Assembly: GCF_040219335.1 (NCBI RefSeq)
Contig: NZ_JAVJSQ010000006.1
Span: forward strand, 248,001-312,000
Direction: 5' to 3'
Origin: Gimesia sp.
GTDB lineage: Bacteria; Planctomycetota; Planctomycetia; Planctomycetales; Planctomycetaceae
Length of the DNA stretch: 64,000 nucleotides
The position numbers and the translations under genes were made by a program. Positions 58,701 through 64,000 of this stretch are shown one piece after another. Below the pieces are notes generated by a model that saw only the letters and a list, made by a program, of their open reading frames with translations, was not told where the DNA came from and made no database searches. Position 1 is the first letter of the stretch; each line of letters starts with the position of its first letter.

Positions 58701-61700
58701 AGTCGATCCCGAAGGGGGCATTGCCTACTTAACTGGAACTTTGATCGCACCAGACGGAATCCAGATCCTGGGAGGCTCTCACGATGACCTGATCATTATC
58801 GACAGCAATGGCGGTACCGCAAATGACGGCGGTACCGTAGATAATATCCAGAATGCATTTACCATTCTCGGATCCAGCGGTTCCGATTCACTCATTCTGG
58901 ATGATTCAGGCGATACCACTGGTGATACGATCGCCATCACAACGGCAACAACTCCAGTACCTGCTGGCGCCGGTTCGATTACAGGAGTCGGCCTGGCAGA
59001 TTTCGACTATACGACACTGGAAAATATCACCCTCACAACTGGAACTGCTGCCGACGATATCTCAGTCACTCCCAGCACAGATACTTCGATTAATGTCGTT
59101 GGTGGTGATCCGGCAATGTCTCCCGGCGACACATTGACCTACCTCACCCCTGTCGGTGAGAACGCTTCCCTTTCCCCCGACGGTGCTGATGGTGGAACAA
59201 TCTCCGCCACAGGTGGCTATCAGAGTGTCACATTCGACGAAATCGAAAGTCTGACACTCGCCGACAATCCGGTCTTGAACCTGGTTGGTACCTCAGGTCA
59301 TGACACACTGATCATCACTGCGACCAATTCTAACTCCGGAACTTACCAGCTCAACGGCGGTCCAATCGTCAGTTTCGCCAATATCACCGACTTTACTTTC
59401 GACGGGCTGGCCAGCGATGACCGTCTGGTGATCAACAATCCCACTGGTGGAGTTTTTGATCCTGTTAACGGCATTATCTTCAACGGCGGCGACGGTAATG
59501 AGACCAATGGTGACTCCCTCGAAATTCTGGGCGGAATGACTGAGAGAATCGAACATGAATTCGTGAATGACAGCGACGGCAGCATCTACTTTGACAGTGA
59601 AACAACTGCCACCATTGTTTACACCGGACTGGAACCGATTATTGACACGATAGATGCAGAATGGCGAATCTTCCAATACTCCGATTCCGCAAAAACGGTC
59701 ACGGTCACTGATGCCGGAAGCGGTCTGACATCCATTGATTCGACTGCCGGGGAAATGGTTACCTTTGCTGCTCCCACTGAAGTATTAGCCATCTTTACCG
59801 GCGACGGAGACGACACTCTCAACATCGATTCGCTTGCTGCGGATTATGGCGCCGAGTTAGTCATCTATGGTGAAGGTGGAGCCAACGATACTTTGAACGT
59901 GAACTCGCCCCTGTCGATTGGCGAGTCACACCGAATTGTTTTTGCCGTCGAAGCAGTCAATTTAAACGGAGGCAGTATCACGTCAGGGGGTAGTCAGTCT
60001 TATTCTGGTGATGTGACCCTCGGAACAAACACGATCATTAATGCTGGATCGGACCTGTCTTTTTTCCGTAGTATAACTGGTGCATACACCCTGGACCTGC
60101 AGTCAGATACCGCTATTGTCTTCCGGGATACGGTCTCAACGGGCGCTCTGACCGCCAATGCCGACGGTTCAATCGTCATGCTTGATAGTGCTTCCATCAA
60201 CGCAGGGGCTGGCAATATTTCCTTGATCGCTGGACTCGCCGTCGCCCTGATGGATATCACGACTACCGGTGATGTGGTAATCACGGCGATGACGGGCCAC
60301 ATCATTGACGATAATGGGGCGGCAGTGAACATTACGGCAAACAGTGCAGCACTTCGTGCTTTTGAAGACATCGGCTTTGATGGACCCGATCTGGAAACGC
60401 AGGTCAACCTCTTAGCTGCCAGTTCCACGACGGGCGACATTCGCATCATCAACACCGGTTCTCTGGAAATTGGTAGCTTTGATGGTCTCCTTGGTTTGAC
60501 AGCATCAAATGGCGACGTCTCCGTTCAGAGTTCCGGAGCGATTACTGTCACAGAAGATGTGACCGCAAACTCAATTGATTTTAATGCCGCAATCGTCAAT
60601 CTAGATAGCGATCTGGATTCGGTGTCCATTTCCGGAAATGCAACAAACGTAAATGTGCTCGGCTCAACAGGTGGTGCGGAGATTCAGGATGCCGTCGATC
60701 TCTCGGCAGCCGGTGGTACTGCTCAGATCGCAGCAGGCACGTATACTCCGAGCTCAACGATCACGGTTTCCAATGTCCTCACCATTCAGGGCGCACAAGC
60801 CGGTGTCGACCCACGTCCCGGCACTGGTTCGCTGCGCGATGAAACTGACGACACCACCGAAACCATCATTGATGGCAGCGGATCACTGAGTCGCATCTTT
60901 CTGATTGATGCTGACGATGTCACTCTGGACGGTCTGGTCATCACCAACGGTACAGGCGATCTGGTTCGCAGCAGCAACCCCGTCGATAATATCACGGTTC
61001 AATACAACATCATTCATAATTCAACCGGCGACGAAGGCGTCCAACTGGCCAACGCCAGCAACTCCACCATCCAATACAACTACATCTTTGATATCGAAGG
61101 CGATGGTGCCAACTTCGATACCGCCAGCAATGGCAGCATCCGCTTCAACGAAATGCGCAACATCCGCAGCACAAACGCCGCTATTTTCGTGGATGATTCC
61201 GAAGCTGTCACCATTGAAGGAAACTACCTGAATCTGGGGCACCTGAATAACAACGACGGAATCAAAGTTAACGACTTCTCCGGCACTTATAACACGCAGA
61301 CCTCGTACATCATCAACAACACTGTAATCGGTTCCCTGCAGGACGGTATCACGGTCGGCCGGTCGAACGTTGTGGTCAGTGGCAATGAAGTCACCGGCAG
61401 CAGCAGTAATAATGGTGCCATTTTTGTCAGTGAAACCGTCGACAATGTCGAGATCACCAACAATTCGATTCACGATAATCTCGCTGCGGTCTCCGGCACC
61501 GACACCAACTACGCGATCCGCATCGGCAAAGATCCTTCCGACTTCCCCACCAACGTCATCGTGCGTGATAACAGTATTGTGAATAACGACGGTCTGATTT
61601 TCTTCGCTCAGAATTCTCAAGCAAACCTTGATGCCCTGAGAAACTGGTGGGGCACCACGGATGCCTCGGTGATTGCCGCCGGCATTGTCGGAGTCATGGA

Positions 61701-64000
61701 CGGCGGTGGAAACACAAATGGTCCCATCGATTTCTCCACCATTCTTATCAGTGTTGCTGATACCGATGGTGTGACCCCAGGTTTCCAGCCCGATACATCC
61801 AGCCTCAGCGTACATGACTTCGGCAGCGAACCGGCAGCCGGTTCCCGCATCCAGAACGCCCTTGGCCTGCTCGACGATTCCGGCACTCTCTTCATTCAAA
61901 GCGGGACCTACACCGAAAACGTTGACACGACCTCGACTGGAACCGACATGAGTGTGACCCTGGCCCCAGGAAACAGTCCCGGCCAGGTCACCATCAACGG
62001 CAATCTGACATTGAATGCCGATGATGTTCTGGAACTCGAACTCAACGGCACTACTGCCGGAACCGGTTTCGATCAACTGATCATCAACGGCACTCTGAAT
62101 CTGGGAAGCGCCAGCCTGAACCTCATCGATGGTTATGATCCCACTGAAGGCGATCAGTTTCTACTGCTCGCCAACGATGGAACCGATCCCGTTGTCGGAA
62201 CTTTCGTTGGACTGACTGAAGGTTATGAGTTCACAGACTTTCTCGGCGTAATCGGACAAAGTGCTTTCCTGACCTACCTGGGAGGAGACGGGAATGACGT
62301 CGCGATTATCGTCGAAGATTCTACGCCGCAAATCACTCTGCCCGTCAACAGCCAGTCAAATAACTATCGACTCGAGTTGTCAGGCTCTCACCTGATCCTG
62401 ACCGACGTCGACTCAGGCGAAGTGATCTACAACGTCCCCATGAATGCCCTGGGAGGCCCGCTCACCATCAATGGTGAAGTCAATCAGGATGACACCTTGA
62501 TTGTTGACATGACTGGCATCGACGAAAACACACCTCTGCAAATCATCTTCAACGGTGGTGCAGGTGGAAATGACACCCTCGCGTTCGAAGGGGGCAGCCT
62601 GTCGTCCATGGAATACTACTTCACGAATGCCTCTGCTGGCAGCGTCCAGTTCAACGGCTCGGGAACGAACTTCCTGACCTACACGGGACTGGAACCAATC
62701 ACCTCGACTGTGAATGCGACGAACGTGACGCTCAACTATGGTGCAGACAGTGAAACCATTACGATAACCGATGCAGGCGGCGGTCAGACAACCGTCAACT
62801 CGACATCAGGTGAAGTATTGACCTTCTTCAATCCCACCGGAACACTGACAATCAACGCGGGAGATGGTGATGACCTGATCATTGTCAACTCTTTGGATGC
62901 TGCCTTTACTGCCGATATCTTCATCAATGGTGAACTTGATAACGACACTGTCACTTTAGCTACAGGATCTGTTGCTCTGGGAAGCGGAAACATCACGGTC
63001 AATACAGAGGATATCAACGTCAATGGCGCTGTTACAACCACGGGAAATGTGGATTTCAATTCTGATAATACTGTCACGTTTACATCCGCGGGCAGCATCA
63101 ATGCCGCATCCGGCACAATTGACATTGTAGCGAGTAGTGATATCCAACTGGGGCAAATCTCGACAACCGGCGATGTTACTGTCACGACGACATCAGGCAA
63201 TATTGCTGATAACAACTCGGTTCTAAATAATATTACGGCCGACAAAGCAACTCTCATCGCAGGTGTGGGTAGCATTGGTTTGTTCACACTCGAAACGATG
63301 GTGACCACACTCGAAGTCAGCTCAGGAGGATCTATTGATCTGGATAACACTGGAGATTTAACGATCGGTGAATCTGGTGGATTGACTGGTCTGAATGCGG
63401 TCGGAAATATTCGAATTACTTCTACCGGAACACTGGATGTTACAGAAGACGTTATTACTACAAATGGGTGGATTTTACTGGCAACCTTCGACTCAGCCAC
63501 GAACCAGGATCTTACGATTCAATCAGGGGCCACGGTACAAAGCACGGGATCCTATATACGCCTGATTGTCGGTGATGACCTGGAAGTTGAAACCGGAGCC
63601 GCCTTAATTTCTGCTGCTCATATTGAAATCCAGATCGATCAAGGTGGCGCAGATCCTGGCACCGGATCGACAGCCAGTCTGTTCGGAACACTCAACGCAG
63701 TCAACGACATCACTGTCGCAGGCGGTAATGATAATAATACCGTTATCATCGATGGCAATGGCGGCTTAAACAACAATGGCGGAACCGTAGACGGAATCAA
63801 TGCTGCCTCGTTTGTATTCAATGGTGCCGGAGGCATGAATGAATTGATTCTCGATGATTCCGGGGATCTGACCGCCGATACAATTGAAGTGACTTACACT
63901 GGTGCTGGTATTGGCAAAGTGACGGGAGCCGGAGTAACTGACTTTGACTTCAATTCTCCAAATCTTGATATTATCTTGGCATCAGGAAGCGCCGATGATA
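49702..64000 (+). CDS. Giant extracellular repeat protein (3' end outside window)
   Basis: The frame is open from ATG 49702 to the right edge: 4,766 complete codons, no stop seen. Residues 1-42 are very basic (RSRERRSLRRRW) and are followed by AEALEDRTLLT (43-53), resembling the LEPR-XLL-type N-terminal motif of large planctomycete proteins. Residues ~74-470 carry seven FG-GAP-like blades. The rest is beta-rich, Asp/Gly/Thr/Asn-rich and nearly Cys-free, built of ~630-residue modules with YTGLEPI as landmark, plus right-handed beta-helix segments (IQDAIDKVADGGNIYIAPGT; NSTIQYNYIFDIEGDG) and autotransporter-like VTLAPGNSPGQVTINGNLTL. No catalytic domain seen. Probably a secreted adhesin or matrix protein; the C-terminal anchor or secretion signal is beyond the window. 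Confidence 0.93.
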   Translation, partial: MLLTNWLGNLTSRILKRPVYRSRERRSLRRRWNSIVTNRISTAEALEDRTLLTSLFQGELLPDAATNPGHLDLTGQAVAVDGDWMVVGAPEADTSQGVDSGAVYIYVRNDANTPDNETDDTWDFHSTLLTPSSSNPEYDKFGTAVDIDGDLIIVGSPFATDGDSPSSAYIFTRMDSGTFNDLTDDVWSYTTTLSRSEDMEPLGQEGFGNAVAIKGNTAVLGVHSDRSFGYPLGATYVFSTDDSWSSHSVNTLRASDGTGDDWFGNSVSVTEDGNTIIVGSYRDDSSTGAVYFYSRDRMGTSQVSDDSWSETQKVSANVAGSQFGWAVDIDGNTAIVGANYRPDPVNAGSAYILEADEFNNWGIVAELRAADAAQYEQYGYSVSISGNLAVVGNVFDDDLISNAGSVYIYNGAGGWTSAPVQKIYPSNPTLHTNFGRSVSISGDTIVVGANAHEHDFGGTTGIVKTGSAYAFGPSSPLSPTIFVDDNFSNPVVGQDPDGPGGAIEFGYDAFTRIQDAIDKVADGGNIYIAPGTYLGNANATSSRTDKDVTLGIGTSAAQVVMHGDLSLDFGDTLDFQIAGNTAGTSYDQVVVNGSVSINDSFLKLQDFYNPLEGDQFILIQNDGTDPIEGEFFLDGTLTRLTEGYEFTDFMGVAGQSAYLTYKGGDGNDLAIVVEDSTPQVSLPFNGTADQYTLKLVGEHVILSYDTTGDVLYNVPLSALGGPLIIDGEPGQDDTLTIDLTGIDDSTPLQVVFNGGIGGNDALNLTGGDLVTMNYYFDNASDGRIALNTPMNEFLTYTGLEPITSTVDSENVVLYYDDSSETISITDASGGMTTVNSTAGEMLTFIDPTDVLLINAGGGDDIINIDSLADNYSGELRIVGGDDDDTLNVNTSLSLSADKYLLLTAEDINLNGGSITTNGYVWQSYHGDVNLGADTVINNTGGEGIYFDFTVNGSHALDVTSDGFVVFYDDVTVNELTVNAGTVAGQLSGSINTGSGDVEMTAGENIAITNITTTGEVRLTAVTGAIADNSADESSNINADRAVLRAGTDIGGSTDDTLETSVNTLAASVANGNIEIVNTGALEIGTVDSLDGVTATNGNVIITAASPLTVNQTISGDSVTLTTIDSAAAGDNLTINADISSTVSDITLNSGDDFTLSALATLTSSTTININVDPSAGDPDTAGSTVDLLGDVSATGTTITGGDNTDTFNITPSANSPISVVGGNPAVSPGDTLTYLTPASETTTFTPIDSDGGTISVTGGSADVTFDEIENMTMSGASSLVVNGTFNSDVLTITATNSNSGTYQLNNGPVVQFSNITEFTFNAQQGLDRLDIINPTGGVFDPVNGLTYNANTGTIQIMGGQATTVEHRMSSSTNGSLFYDGESTATIKYNGVGSVFAVNDQVSVTDRILTYNTGDEDFIISDGEFVVSTTVDSDGGPSVSFSSPTGSLTINTTVGADTLTFYDLALDFDADLNINGGTVEFIRDLDLNSGDLNLDVDSVEIAAALSTTGNVNIQATSEIQMLASSFVGSIDAGAGDIILTGGWIQLRSLSTTGNVSLTANTTAIYDSNGGSVNITADQVALRSVTGSEGLEINANTLAASADSGNLSFVNSGDLIIGTVDGLSGLTASEGLVNVIANGALIVNDAVYAIDAVDLMTGDTYNSGEDLTINADVTSYSAIVTLSAADILTIATGSTVSGGEVQMLIDAGLPGSNDTAGGTANINGTLLGSTLELRGGNHDDTVIIDSNGGTNNDGGTLDVFDFPFTFYGFLGFDSFILDDSGDTTGDIIEIQDLAPGSGLIRGMASPGIDITYDSGVDQVTLATGSGADEITLTPNTVTAFNILGGDPTIAPGDTLTYVTPAGEIGLLTPDGPDGGTITIVDDIVGYKDVVFDEIETTLVTENLTIEGTLGDDEMIITATDANSGTYQLNGGAIIAFNNLTDLTFYGLDGDDRLVINNPTGGLFNPVDGVIFNGGTGGETNGDTLEVLGGTAGTVEHRFVNDNEGAIHYDGQLNATIVYTGLEPIIDTIEATSREFHYSDSSETITLTDAGGGQSTIDSTAGELVTFVNPTSFLKLFSGGGSDIINIDSLGIVQLAPIAFEIDAGAGNDTVNVGSNIAEGPFAITGSLTLKGGEGDDTFNLDSLAADLNLNLTINGQDGANDIVNVNSPVSLTSTTPITFNTETINLNGGSITSAGSQYYSGNVFLGDDTTIDAGDQLFLEGTVNGAFTLDVSAISLIALFEDITTSGLTASSGAFFNMESDVEINAGAGDISLTAVAPIGLASLTTTGDVDITSVNGSIYDINGDANNITANHAALRAQGNIYENSDYLNTQVNTLAAISNTGDILIENTGNMEIGSFDGLLGLSATQGTITVKNTGAISVTENISARDEVSLDSGDIAGANEDLSITNGATVQSTNSNIYLFAGDDFLLDATSSISASTTLGIHMDTYGAEDPEAEGGVLSLLGIVASSSDVNLYGGSGEDTFNVTPSMGTILRVDAGFPMVPAAPGDTFNYIPHPGQGSLISLSDEDSGVISATGGYSTVFFNNIESVSMSGDVRVNGSSLSDDELTLNATGSDSGVLEVVRGVANYPAVTLTNITDFTFNGNGGDDTFTIINPTGSLFAPVNGITFNGGTGDETNGDKLEILGGSATSVEHSFTNDSDGTVFYNGAATATITYTGLEPIIDTIIAADRVFTFTAGIETISVNDAGPAGQTLIDSTFGESVRFVNPTESLTINSNVGADTIEINGLDAAFDADLTVDVGVIEVNGAIDIGSGELLFDAGIVFIDDAITTTGNVTIETNSSLIMYATGSIDAGASSIDLTGSLVRIGEINTTGDVSVTATISGIFDSNGLANNITANNVVLRSASAIGSTGSMGADRIDLQVNAIAATADYHIAIINTGSLNIGTVDGLSGLKSNTGIVSVHSSEFLNVNETIEAEEAVFLTVDDSAAAANDLTINADITSHAANINLTAGDILNLTNGVTLNAATSMYFYIDTGTNPSGLVDPEGGIAYLTGTLIAPDGIQILGGSHDDLIIIDSNGGTANDGGTVDNIQNAFTILGSSGSDSLILDDSGDTTGDTIAITTATTPVPAGAGSITGVGLADFDYTTLENITLTTGTAADDISVTPSTDTSINVVGGDPAMSPGDTLTYLTPVGENASLSPDGADGGTISATGGYQSVTFDEIESLTLADNPVLNLVGTSGHDTLIITATNSNSGTYQLNGGPIVSFANITDFTFDGLASDDRLVINNPTGGVFDPVNGIIFNGGDGNETNGDSLEILGGMTERIEHEFVNDSDGSIYFDSETTATIVYTGLEPIIDTIDAEWRIFQYSDSAKTVTVTDAGSGLTSIDSTAGEMVTFAAPTEVLAIFTGDGDDTLNIDSLAADYGAELVIYGEGGANDTLNVNSPLSIGESHRIVFAVEAVNLNGGSITSGGSQSYSGDVTLGTNTIINAGSDLSFFRSITGAYTLDLQSDTAIVFRDTVSTGALTANADGSIVMLDSASINAGAGNISLIAGLAVALMDITTTGDVVITAMTGHIIDDNGAAVNITANSAALRAFEDIGFDGPDLETQVNLLAASSTTGDIRIINTGSLEIGSFDGLLGLTASNGDVSVQSSGAITVTEDVTANSIDFNAAIVNLDSDLDSVSISGNATNVNVLGSTGGAEIQDAVDLSAAGGTAQIAAGTYTPSSTITVSNVLTIQGAQAGVDPRPGTGSLRDETDDTTETIIDGSGSLSRIFLIDADDVTLDGLVITNGTGDLVRSSNPVDNITVQYNIIHNSTGDEGVQLANASNSTIQYNYIFDIEGDGANFDTASNGSIRFNEMRNIRSTNAAIFVDDSEAVTIEGNYLNLGHLNNNDGIKVNDFSGTYNTQTSYIINNTVIGSLQDGITVGRSNVVVSGNEVTGSSSNNGAIFVSETVDNVEITNNSIHDNLAAVSGTDTNYAIRIGKDPSDFPTNVIVRDNSIVNNDGLIFFAQNSQANLDALRNWWGTTDASVIAAGIVGVMDGGGNTNGPIDFSTILISVADTDGVTPGFQPDTSSLSVHDFGSEPAAGSRIQNALGLLDDSGTLFIQSGTYTENVDTTSTGTDMSVTLAPGNSPGQVTINGNLTLNADDVLELELNGTTAGTGFDQLIINGTLNLGSASLNLIDGYDPTEGDQFLLLANDGTDPVVGTFVGLTEGYEFTDFLGVIGQSAFLTYLGGDGNDVAIIVEDSTPQITLPVNSQSNNYRLELSGSHLILTDVDSGEVIYNVPMNALGGPLTINGEVNQDDTLIVDMTGIDENTPLQIIFNGGAGGNDTLAFEGGSLSSMEYYFTNASAGSVQFNGSGTNFLTYTGLEPITSTVNATNVTLNYGADSETITITDAGGGQTTVNSTSGEVLTFFNPTGTLTINAGDGDDLIIVNSLDAAFTADIFINGELDNDTVTLATGSVALGSGNITVNTEDINVNGAVTTTGNVDFNSDNTVTFTSAGSINAASGTIDIVASSDIQLGQISTTGDVTVTTTSGNIADNNSVLNNITADKATLIAGVGSIGLFTLETMVTTLEVSSGGSIDLDNTGDLTIGESGGLTGLNAVGNIRITSTGTLDVTEDVITTNGWILLATFDSATNQDLTIQSGATVQSTGSYIRLIVGDDLEVETGAALISAAHIEIQIDQGGADPGTGSTASLFGTLNAVNDITVAGGNDNNTVIIDGNGGLNNNGGTVDGINAASFVFNGAGGMNELILDDSGDLTADTIEVTYTGAGIGKVTGAGVTDFDFNSPNLDIILASGSADD
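49921..51120 (+). repeat. Seven FG-GAP-like repeats in the giant protein
   Basis: Repeats begin near 49921, 50122, 50320, 50488, 50668, 50833 and 51001, spaced 165-200 bases. Each encodes (F/Y/T)G-x-(A/S)-V-x-(I/V)-x-G-(D/N)-x-x-(I/V)-V-G followed by SG-A-(V/A)-Y-(I/V)-(Y/F). Seven units equal one closed beta-propeller like the integrin alpha head. Confidence 0.8.
52087..64000 (+). repeat. Tandem ~1.9-kb protein modules in the giant gene
   Basis: The landmark YTGLEPI(I/T)(D/S)T occurs at 52087, 55747, 57721, 59620 and 62680, with a decayed copy (YNGVGSVFA) at 53863. Distances are 1776, 1884, 1974, 1899 and 3060 bases; the last interval contains an inserted beta-helix region (about 60640-61950). 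Other landmarks keep the same order in each module: D(S/A)xGG..T.(I/V)(D/N)ST.GE, GDD.(I/L)NI(D)SL, TTTG(D/E)V, NTG.L.IG..DGL.GL, PGDTLTYLTP and PTGG.F.PVNG..(F/Y)N. Confidence 0.85.
60640..61950 (+). repeat. Right-handed beta-helix insertion in the giant protein
   Basis: The protein segment (about residues 3647-4083) starts GGAEIQDAVDLSAAGGTAQI and continues through DDVTLDGLVITNGTGDLV, then many N-x-(I/V)-x-x-N-x-I rungs (NITVQYNIIHNST, VEITNNSIHDNL, VIVRDNSIVNND) and a NWWG turn. This is the pectate-lyase/parallel beta-helix repeat pattern. No catalytic Asp cluster is evident, so it is more likely structural or binding. Confidence 0.75.

Noticed and set aside
61021-62076. 351-codon minus-strand open frame inside the giant gene, and similar ones (52653-53030, 55294-55803, 57828-58361, 60000-60455, 62784-63500)
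   Set aside because: They lie opposite the long plus-strand frame, encode low-complexity Val/Ser/Pro/Ile-rich sequence mirrored from Asp/Gly/Thr codons, have no ribosome-binding sites and no recognisable domains.
49702-64000. Giant frame considered as a non-ribosomal peptide/polyketide synthase or Rhs/polymorphic toxin
   Set aside because: No carrier, condensation, ketosynthase, YD-repeat or toxin-tip motifs; composition and repeats are those of beta-rich surface proteins.

Overview
The window looks like a chromosomal segment of a planctomycete, probably of the Gimesia/Planctomyces/Rubinisphaera type. This is inferred from gene content: a protein with planctomycete cytochrome-c and PSD-type domains (DUF1587/1592/1588/1585/1595) beside a DUF1552 protein, a sulfatase fused to DUF1080, a secreted sialidase-like protein, an M81 peptidase, SBBP and kelch propellers, and a giant surface protein with an N-terminal ALEDRTLLT motif. 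I see no rRNA, tRNA, CRISPR array, insertion sequence, integrase or phage gene.

Layout. (1) 1-10.8 kb, all minus strand: an exopolysaccharide or surface-polysaccharide locus. In transcription order it has a Wzy/ligase-like membrane protein, a flippase, alternating BioF2/FemAB-type acyltransferases and GT4 glycosyltransferases, a NodB deacetylase, another GT4 and a left-hexapeptide acyltransferase cut by the window edge. (2) 11-21 kb: an ABC-F ATPase; convergent sulfatase-DUF1080 and sialidase-like genes; a small GlsB/YeaQ-type membrane protein; Uup with a YciH/SUI1 protein right behind it; an M81 peptidase. (3) 20.8-29.2 kb, housekeeping and accessory: a FAD monooxygenase, a CorA-like transporter, an RND efflux pair (lipoprotein adaptor and inner-membrane pump), RlmB-type rRNA methyltransferase and methionine aminopeptidase. 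(4) 29.4-36.8 kb, plus strand, closely spaced: a secreted kelch-SGNH protein, an acetamidase/formamidase, a dimethylformamidase-like protein, a seven-repeat SBBP propeller and an unknown secreted protein coupled to it. (5) 37-43.4 kb: a 1418-residue PSD/cytochrome protein, a Tat-exported DUF1552 protein and a GntR/FCD regulator, probably one operon. (6) 43.8-49.3 kb: a membrane GT39-like/TPR protein, a secreted SnoaL-like protein and a glycine-rich RPGGGN-repeat secreted protein that ends in a strong terminator. (7) 49.7 kb to the right edge: one uninterrupted reading frame of more than 4,760 codons for a giant extracellular protein, still open at the edge.

How it fits together. Region 1 would build and export a surface polysaccharide. 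Regions 2, 4, 5 and 7 supply secreted enzymes, redox/adhesion proteins and propeller proteins typical of a planctomycete that degrades or binds complex sulfated and amidated material. The uup-yciH pair, the first ABC-F gene, rlmB and map are translation-related genes scattered among these.

Starts were chosen by visible ribosome-binding sites where possible; several genes appear to use GTG or TTG. The strongest candidates for new biology are the nested-repeat giant protein, the amidase/propeller operon with its unknown last gene, and the hairpin plus overlapping short frame in front of uup. None of them is proven to be a new system from sequence alone.
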